Source: Natronomonas sp. (lineage in GTDB: Archaea; Halobacteriota; Halobacteria; Halobacteriales; Haloarculaceae). From it: a DNA stretch of 5,467 bases. The stretch covers positions 1 through 5,467 of the forward strand of contig SKKJ01000128.1 of the NCBI GenBank assembly GCA_007121575.1, written 5' to 3'. The number at the start of each line of letters is the position of its first letter. Position 1 is the first letter of the stretch. Position numbers and translations under genes: made by a program. Of this stretch, positions 1-3,799 are shown one piece after another. The notes beneath the pieces are model-generated. The model saw only the letters and a list, made by a program, of their open reading frames with translations, did not search any database and was not told the origin of the DNA.

Positions 1-20
1 ACGAACGTCGTTTGCTTCAT
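1..20 (-). CDS. Possible start of a further minus-strand gene (cut by window edge)
   Basis: An ATG on the minus strand at 20-18 opens a frame (Met-Lys-Gln-Thr-Thr-Phe) that runs off the window after six codons. The only support is its upstream context: a TTTAGA box centred about 28 nt before the ATG, the spacing expected for a leaderless haloarchaeal transcript, and the same orientation as the next gene upstream (71-325). No product can be named from six residues. It may equally be a chance ATG in an intergenic region; the plus strand here shows no convincing gene end. Confidence 0.25.
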
Positions 21-21
21 T

Positions 22-60
22 GTGGTGTGATACGCACAGCCCGGTCTAAACACCGCTGCT
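22..60. repeat. Diverged direct repeat, copy 1
   Basis: This stretch shares ordered blocks with 388-420: GTGGTGTG, then CACAGCC, then a C/G-A-rich segment ending in CCGCTG. Copy 1 carries about five extra bases (30-34) after the first block. Both copies have the same orientation and flank the small minus-strand gene at 71-325. Read on the minus strand, this copy contains the TTTAGA box and ends at the possible ATG at base 20, so it may be a promoter region. Confidence 0.5.
45..50 (-). promoter_or_regulatory. TATA-like box upstream of the ATG at base 20
   Basis: Read on the minus strand the bases are TTTAGA, close to the haloarchaeal TATA element. The centre is about 28 nt from the ATG at 20-18, which is right for transcription starting at or near that codon. 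The box lies inside copy 1 of the diverged repeat (22-60). The assignment rests on position and composition only. Confidence 0.3.
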
Positions 61-70
61 TTCGTCCGGC

Positions 71-325
71 TTATATGTGTCCGTCTTCTTCGAGCCCGTC
101 CATCACGTCTTCGACCAGTTCATCCACCGTCTCGTACGGGAACGATTGGTGACCGCTCGCTTTGGTACTGAGCTCCATTGCCGTCATCGAGAACTCGCCG
201 GATTCGAACTTCGTTCCCGGTCCCTGCGGCAATGCGGGGACGAGATCCATCGGACTGTTAACCGGATAGTCTGCTCCCTCGAACGCATCGATGAACTGCT
301 GTCGAAGTTCGTCTTTATCGACCAT
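71..325 (-). CDS. MTH865-like family small protein
   Basis: This encodes an 84-residue acidic protein of the MTH865-like family (Pfam MTH865, named after a Methanothermobacter protein of known structure but unknown function). The family pattern is visible: an N-terminal helix (DELRQQFIDAFEGADYPV), a Ser-Pro-Met-Asp-Leu helix start with a PALP(Q/N)GP turn, an FESGEFSMTAMEL segment, and a C-terminal FPYETVDELVEDVMDGL helix. The length matches the family. I chose the ATG at 325 over the ATG at 349 because homologues I recall begin at Met-(x)-Asp close to the first helix, and the extra eight residues (MFVVPFND) look unlike this acidic protein. There is no membrane segment or signal peptide, so it is likely cytoplasmic. 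It is transcribed away from the membrane-gene pair at 511. The biochemical role is unknown. Confidence 0.85.
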   Translation of the reverse strand: MVDKDELRQQFIDAFEGADYPVNSPMDLVPALPQGPGTKFESGEFSMTAMELSTKASGHQSFPYETVDELVEDVMDGLEEDGHI

Positions 326-352
326 ATCGTTGAAGGGTACAACGAACACTCA

Positions 353-370
353 GTTGAATGTTTTGTTTTG
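353..370 (-). promoter_or_regulatory. A-rich candidate promoter region of the MTH865-like gene
   Basis: On the minus strand this reads as an A-rich run (CAAAACAAAACATTCAAC), the only AT-rich block between the start at 325 and the GC-rich repeat copy 2. Its near edge is about 28 nt from the start codon. No clean TATA consensus and no Shine-Dalgarno are visible before the ATG. Repeat copy 2, about 65 nt upstream, could be an alternative or additional promoter. Confidence 0.25.
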
Positions 371-387
371 GCTACGGATACCGGGGT

Positions 388-420
388 GTGGTGTGCACAG
401 CCGTCGAAAACGCCGCTGTG
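388..420. repeat. Diverged direct repeat, copy 2, containing a 7-bp inverted repeat
   Basis: This is the second copy of the motif at 22-60, with blocks GTGGTGTG, CACAGCC and CGCCGCTG in the same order and orientation. Here the motif also forms an inverted repeat: GCACAGC (395-401) pairs with GCTGTGC (415-421) across a 13-nt spacer. It lies in the 185-bp divergent region between the minus-strand gene (start 325) and the plus-strand gene (start 511), where a regulator-binding site would be expected. In copy 1 the symmetry is reduced to CAGC/GCTG. Confidence 0.5.
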
Positions 421-478
421 CTGTCTGATTCCGCCTGACAGAGACCGTGGATTTTCGCGTCGATTCCGTTGTAAGGGG

Positions 479-484
479 TTTTAT
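479..484 (+). promoter_or_regulatory. TATA-like box of the membrane-gene pair
   Basis: The bases TTTTAT sit in an otherwise GC-rich stretch, centred about 29-30 nt before the ATG at 511. This is the typical place for a haloarchaeal TATA element when the transcript is leaderless or nearly so. A weak GAGG at 500-503 could act as a Shine-Dalgarno if the transcript starts further upstream. Confidence 0.45.
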
Positions 485-510
485 GACATCCACAACCATG
501 AGGACGATAT

Positions 511-1173
511 ATGACAACCGGCGAACCGCCGACCGAAGAAAACCCGCCGGAAGAGCCGGACGATCTCCTCGAACAGCTATTCCGAAGCGGTCGAGTGAAC
601 GCGATCATCTCGTGGGTTCTGGTCGGCGTCTTAGTATTAGTCTTCATCGAGAGTCTGCTCGATTTCGATCGTCTCTGGATCTTGTTCGTTGCGATCACTG
701 GCTTTATCGTTCTTGTCCCGCCGATCGCGTACCGCGATTGGCGGATGATGCTCCCGTGGGAAGTGTTGGTTCTCGCGCTGTTGCCGATCTTGGTCAGGGG
801 GCTGTTCGGTGGTGAACTCGGTACGTTCGCGTACTACCTCTCTGTCGCTGGATTAGCGCTTATCGTTACCGTTGAGCTTCATACCTTCACTACGGTTCGG
901 ATGACACATTGGTTTGCCATCGTGTTCGTCACGATGACGACGATGGCCTCCGTCGCTGCGTGGGCCGTGGTTCGGTGGAACTCGGATCGGTACCTCGGCA
1001 CCCAGTTTCTCAGCGAGCCCGGAATGACACAGACGGAAGCGAACGCCGCTCTCATGACCGAGTTTATCTGGGTGACATTGGCCGGTCTCGTTGCGGGAAT
1101 ACTCTTCGATGCGTACTTCAAACGGAGAGGACGAAAACTTGGCCGACGGCTGCGATGGGTGATCAGTCGATGA
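511..1173 (+). CDS. Six-helix integral membrane protein, uncharacterised
   Basis: This encodes a 220-residue protein with no family I can name. It has an acidic, proline-rich cytoplasmic-looking N-terminus (residues 1-28, many Glu/Asp/Pro). About six hydrophobic segments follow, near residues 31-50, 54-73, 81-98, 105-124, 133-154 and 183-203. The C-terminal tail is strongly basic (204-220, eight Arg/Lys). By the positive-inside rule the tail is cytoplasmic; six helices would place the N-terminus there too. A longer loop at 155-182 separates helices 5 and 6. The ATG at 511 is preceded by a TATA-like box at the right distance. The stop codon overlaps the start of the next gene by four bases (ATGA), so the two proteins are probably made together and may form one membrane complex or pathway. 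It may belong to a haloarchaea-specific family of unknown function. Confidence 0.8.
   Translation: MTTGEPPTEENPPEEPDDLLEQLFRSGRVNAIISWVLVGVLVLVFIESLLDFDRLWILFVAITGFIVLVPPIAYRDWRMMLPWEVLVLALLPILVRGLFGGELGTFAYYLSVAGLALIVTVELHTFTTVRMTHWFAIVFVTMTTMASVAAWAVVRWNSDRYLGTQFLSEPGMTQTEANAALMTEFIWVTLAGLVAGILFDAYFKRRGRKLGRRLRWVISR
1158..1164 (+). promoter_or_regulatory. Strong internal Shine-Dalgarno setting the start at 1170
   Basis: GGTGATC is a seven-base match to the complement of the archaeal 16S rRNA 3' end (consensus GGAGGTGATC). It lies inside the last codons of the upstream gene, five bases before the ATG at 1170. It supports 1170 over the in-frame ATG at 1155, which lies upstream of the site, and indicates translational coupling. 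Confidence 0.7.
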
Positions 1174-1811
1174 TCCCGCTTCCGCGCCCCTCACGGACGA
1201 ATCAACGTCGGCTCACCCGTGGGATGCAACTCGTTTTGACCGGCATCATCGTCTATGGGGTCGTTTACGCCGAACCGAAGGCGATCACGAACGGAACGAT
1301 CTCGCTTTTGATCACCTTCGTCCCGGCGATATTAGAGCGGAACTACCGAATCCCGCTCGATCCGTGGCTCGGGCTTTGGATCACGCTCGCCGTCTTTTTA
1401 CACACGATGGGTTCTGCCGGTCTCTATGGGCAGATCGACTGGTGGGACCACTTGACTCACGCGATGTCGGCTTCGCTCGTCGCCGGCGTCGGATACACCT
1501 TCGCTCGCGGAGTCGACCTCCACAGCGACCGGATACACCTTCCGAGACAGTTCTTTTTCGTTTACGTGTTGGTCGTCGTACTCGCCTTTGGCGTCCTCTG
1601 GGAGCTGTTCGAATTCGGCCTCGATATCGCAGCCGACGCGACCGGGATCACGATGCCGCTCGCACAGTTCGGCCTCGACGACACCGTGCGAGATCTCATG
1701 TTCAACTCTGTCGGTGCACTCCTCGTTGCGGCGTTCGGCCAAGCCCACCTCTCGGGCGTCGCAGAGCAGATCCTCGAAGACCGGTTCGACGTCGAACTCG
1801 GCGAACGTTGA
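1170..1811 (+). CDS. DUF2238/YjdF-family integral membrane protein
   Basis: This encodes a 213-residue membrane protein with the conserved polar pattern of the DUF2238 (YjdF-like) family. Visible motifs are His78 in FLHTMGS, WWDHLTH (Asp93, His94, His97), WELFEF (Glu145, Glu148) and LDDTVRDLMFNSVGA (Asp171, Asp175, Asn179). Hydrophobic segments lie near residues 20-34, 43-56, 66-84, 99-112, 128-146 and 177-192. The polar residues sit in or beside these helices, an arrangement that in other membrane families marks an active site or metal site; that is inference, since no activity is established for this family that I can cite. The frame is open much further upstream (to 909), but the four-base overlap with the previous gene and the GGTGATC site make 1170 the best start. 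It is cotranscribed with the membrane protein at 511. Confidence 0.8.
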   Translation: MIPLPRPSRTNQRRLTRGMQLVLTGIIVYGVVYAEPKAITNGTISLLITFVPAILERNYRIPLDPWLGLWITLAVFLHTMGSAGLYGQIDWWDHLTHAMSASLVAGVGYTFARGVDLHSDRIHLPRQFFFVYVLVVVLAFGVLWELFEFGLDIAADATGITMPLAQFGLDDTVRDLMFNSVGALLVAAFGQAHLSGVAEQILEDRFDVELGER

Positions 1812-1965
1812 GAGGGATTATCGTAGCCAACCGAAGGTTCCAAAACCCAACTTTCTGCACTGTGTCTCGGTTCTTCACAGGGAAGCGATGAACTTCTCCG
1901 ATAATTCCTATGAATCGCTCTCGACAGAGGGAATTAACACCCGCTTGACAGGGTGAATTAAGACT
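1812..1965. other. Intergenic region after the membrane pair
   Basis: No credible gene is seen here. A weak hairpin is possible (CTGTG at 1860-1864 with CACAG at 1876-1880, 11-nt loop) but no T-rich tract follows directly, so I do not call it a terminator. The right end is AT-rich and holds two GAATTAA elements that belong to the next gene's promoter region. A 22-codon frame (1888-1956) starts with ATG but has no supporting signal. Confidence 0.5.
1931..1962 (+). promoter_or_regulatory. Tandem GAATTAA boxes, promoter of the crotonase gene
   Basis: GAATTAAC (1931-1938) and GAATTAAG (1955-1962) recur 24 nt apart. The second is centred about 29 nt before the ATG at 1987 and the first about 32 nt before the GTG at 1966, so each could serve as a TATA element for one of the two candidate starts. 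Between them CACCC (1938-1942) and GGGTG (1951-1955) form an inverted repeat with an 8-nt spacer, which could be an operator. Confidence 0.4.
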
Positions 1966-1986
1966 GTGGCGCTCGACGTGAGCGGT

Positions 1987-2772
1987 ATGGAGTACGAAAC
2001 GATCGATTGTACCCGCAAGGACGGTGTCGGATACATCGTGTTCGACCGTCCGGATGCACACAACTCCCTAAACGAGACGATGTGCACCGAGCTCCCTGAC
2101 GCCGCCCAAAAGCTCGTCAGTGACGACGACGTTCGATGCATCGCGCTCACAGCGAACGGGGCGACGTTCAATACGGGCGCAGACCTCACCGTACTGTCCG
2201 GAGATGAGAGCGATGAACCGCTTATGCGATCGCTCGTCAACGGACTTCACGAGTTCGTCAGCCAACTTGTTCACGCACCGAAACCCGTGATCACCGGCGT
2301 CAATGGTGTCGTCGCCGGTGGCGGACTCGGCCCGGCCGTCTGCGGTGACGTCGTCCTCGCGGGCGAATCTGCGCGTTTCGAGTTCGCCTACCCCCGGATC
2401 GGTCTCTCCGGAGATGGTGGCTCGACGTACTTGCTACCACGGTTGGTCGGACTCCGACGGGCACAGGAGATACTGTTCCGTGATGAGCCGATCGACTCAT
2501 CGGAAGCCGAAGCGATCGGATTAGTGACCGAAGTCGTGTCCGATGATGACCTCAAAGAGACGCTCGATACGGAGGCAACACGACTCGCGTCGGGACCGAC
2601 GAAAGCCTACGCCGAAACGAAACGACTGCTCACGAAAAGTCTTGAAACACCGCTCAACACCCAACTCGCCGATGAGGGCGACACCATCGCCGGATTGACC
2701 AACACGGAAGACTTCGCGCGTGGACACGCGGCGTTCGGTGGCGATGAGCCACCGGAGTTCGTCGGTAAATAA
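1987..2772 (+). CDS. Enoyl-CoA hydratase/isomerase (crotonase) family protein, PaaG-like active site
   Basis: This encodes a 261-residue crotonase-fold protein, the usual family length. Residue numbers here count from this ATG. Visible features are the N-terminal GVGYIVFDRPDAHNSLN strand-turn, the first oxyanion-hole segment around 58-68 (GATFNTGADL), the second in VNGVVAGGGLG (106-115), the IGLSGDGGSTYLLPRLVG region (138-155) and the C-terminal ARGHAAF...PPEFVGK motif. Such enzymes bind acyl-CoA thioesters and stabilise an enolate. The two glutamates used by classic hydratases (Glu144 and Glu164 of the rat enzyme) align with Gly115 and Arg137. Asp143 is retained at the position of the catalytic Asp in PaaG-type isomerases (IGLVPDSGG). 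An isomerase or other crotonase reaction is therefore more likely than hydration. A GTG at 1966 would add seven residues (MALDVSG); I prefer the ATG because the extension is outside the conserved domain. Confidence 0.85.
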   Translation: MEYETIDCTRKDGVGYIVFDRPDAHNSLNETMCTELPDAAQKLVSDDDVRCIALTANGATFNTGADLTVLSGDESDEPLMRSLVNGLHEFVSQLVHAPKPVITGVNGVVAGGGLGPAVCGDVVLAGESARFEFAYPRIGLSGDGGSTYLLPRLVGLRRAQEILFRDEPIDSSEAEAIGLVTEVVSDDDLKETLDTEATRLASGPTKAYAETKRLLTKSLETPLNTQLADEGDTIAGLTNTEDFARGHAAFGGDEPPEFVGK

Positions 2773-2781
2773 TAATCGGAT

Positions 2782-2789
2782 TCAAATAT
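2782..2789 (+). promoter_or_regulatory. TATA-like box of the hydroxyacid dehydrogenase gene
   Basis: TCAAATAT lies in the 37-nt gap after the crotonase stop and is centred about 25 nt before the ATG at 2810. No Shine-Dalgarno precedes that ATG, which fits a leaderless transcript. The gene may therefore be transcribed on its own as well as by read-through. Confidence 0.45.
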
Positions 2790-2809
2790 TCGCCCGATAA
2801 CACCTCGTT

Positions 2810-3751
2810 ATGAAACTCCTCGTTCTTCGCGAAGGTGTCCACGGACTATCGCCCGCATCGTACGCCGAAACGCTCCGTTCCCAACTTGACGGATATACGA
2901 TCGCTCACGCGAGCACGCCGGACGAAGAGCGCCGGGAGATCGAATCGGCCGATATCGTGACCGGGCTTTCGATCGACGAGGCACTTTTAGATCGCGCGCA
3001 GAACCTCCGCGTATTCGCGTGTGCATACGCTGGAACCGGACACCTTCCTCGCGCTGCACTGTCCAAACACGGTATCGAAGTCACGAACGCCGCTGGCGTT
3101 CATACGGCCAGCGCGTCCGAACACGTCCTCGGATCAATCCTCACCTTCTCGAGACGACTTCACGAGGCGGCTCGGTCCGATCGGTGGCAGCCCTCCTCGC
3201 CTCGAGAGCTCTTCGGCGCAACGGTCACCATCGTCGGATTAGGTGCGATCGGAACGGCGATCGCAGAGCGGTTACATCCCTTCGGTGTCACAACGATCGG
3301 CATTCGGCGCAGTCCCGATGCTGGAGGGCCGACAGACGAAGTGTTTGGTCCCAACCGATTACACGATGCGCTGGCCCGAAGCGATTTCGTCGTACTCTGT
3401 TGTCCGCTTACCGATGAAACACGAGGGTTAATCGGTTCCGAAGAGATCGCGACGCTTTCGCCTGATGCGGTACTGATCAACGTCGCCCGCGGTGAAGTGC
3501 TCGACACCGACGCGCTCGTAACCGGGCTCCGTCGCGGACGGTTGGGTGGTGTCGCACTCGATGTCACTGATCCCGAACCGCTTCCGGACGACCATCCGCT
3601 CTGGGATCTCGATGAAGTCCTTATCACGCCACACACGGCCGGTGCGACACCGAAATACTACGACCGGTTGGCGAACATCCTCGTCGATAATGTCGAACGG
3701 CTAGAAGCGGGACGTCCGCTTCGGAACCGCGTGTGCCTCGAGGAAACGTAA
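2810..3751 (+). CDS. D-isomer-specific 2-hydroxyacid dehydrogenase
   Basis: This encodes a 313-residue cytoplasmic oxidoreductase that interconverts a 2-oxoacid and a D-2-hydroxyacid with NAD(P)H; the length is normal for the family. The split catalytic domain contains the substrate-loop AGTG (74-77). The Rossmann domain begins around 100 and carries GLGAIG (143-148). The catalytic triad of the family is complete: Arg227 in NVARGE, Glu256 in DPEPLP and His275 in ITPHTAG. After the second Rossmann strand the sequence reads GIRRSP (164-169), with Arg where NAD-specific members carry Asp, suggesting a preference for NADP(H). Haloferax mediterranei has a characterised enzyme of this family and size. 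The substrate cannot be told from sequence; broad 2-ketocarboxylic-acid activity is common in this group. It follows the crotonase gene by 37 nt with its own TATA-like box. Confidence 0.88.
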   Translation: MKLLVLREGVHGLSPASYAETLRSQLDGYTIAHASTPDEERREIESADIVTGLSIDEALLDRAQNLRVFACAYAGTGHLPRAALSKHGIEVTNAAGVHTASASEHVLGSILTFSRRLHEAARSDRWQPSSPRELFGATVTIVGLGAIGTAIAERLHPFGVTTIGIRRSPDAGGPTDEVFGPNRLHDALARSDFVVLCCPLTDETRGLIGSEEIATLSPDAVLINVARGEVLDTDALVTGLRRGRLGGVALDVTDPEPLPDDHPLWDLDEVLITPHTAGATPKYYDRLANILVDNVERLEAGRPLRNRVCLEET

Positions 3752-3754
3752 AAA
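3750..3754 (-). terminator. T5 tract downstream of cdc48
   Basis: On the minus strand the bases read TTTTT, about 46 nt past the cdc48 stop and overlapping the stop codon of the convergent dehydrogenase gene. Archaeal RNA polymerase terminates at short T-runs without needing a hairpin, so this is a plausible end of the cdc48 transcript. Confidence 0.35.
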
Positions 3755-3780
3755 CACGAGCCGGTATCCCGACCCCGTCC

Positions 3781-3799
3781 CGAACGGACAATCCGTTCG
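3781..3799. terminator. Perfect hairpin between convergent genes
   Basis: CGAACGGA (3781-3788) and TCCGTTCG (3792-3799) are exact reverse complements separated by CAA, giving an 8-bp stem with a 3-nt loop. It lies directly beside the cdc48 stop codon (TAA, 3802-3800 on the minus strand) and 29 nt after the dehydrogenase stop. Being symmetrical it would fold in both transcripts. There is no T-tract right after it on the plus strand, so it may act as a 3'-end stabilising structure as much as a terminator. Confidence 0.55.

Noticed and set aside
77..514. A 145-codon plus-strand frame
   Set aside because: It overlaps the whole MTH865-like gene in antisense and its composition (Arg, Cys, His rich) is unlike haloarchaeal proteins.
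909..1169. Upstream extension of the DUF2238 protein to an ATG at 909
   Set aside because: The added 87 residues come from an alternative frame of the upstream membrane gene and are Arg/Asp/Ser-rich. The Shine-Dalgarno and ATGA overlap support 1170.
1860..1880. Hairpin CTGTG/CACAG as a terminator for the membrane pair
   Set aside because: The stem is only 5 bp with an 11-nt loop and no T-tract follows, so it is within chance expectation.
3160..3636. A 158-codon open frame on the minus strand
   Set aside because: It is antisense to the hydroxyacid dehydrogenase, whose catalytic motifs are intact. The translation is low-complexity Ser/Pro/Arg.
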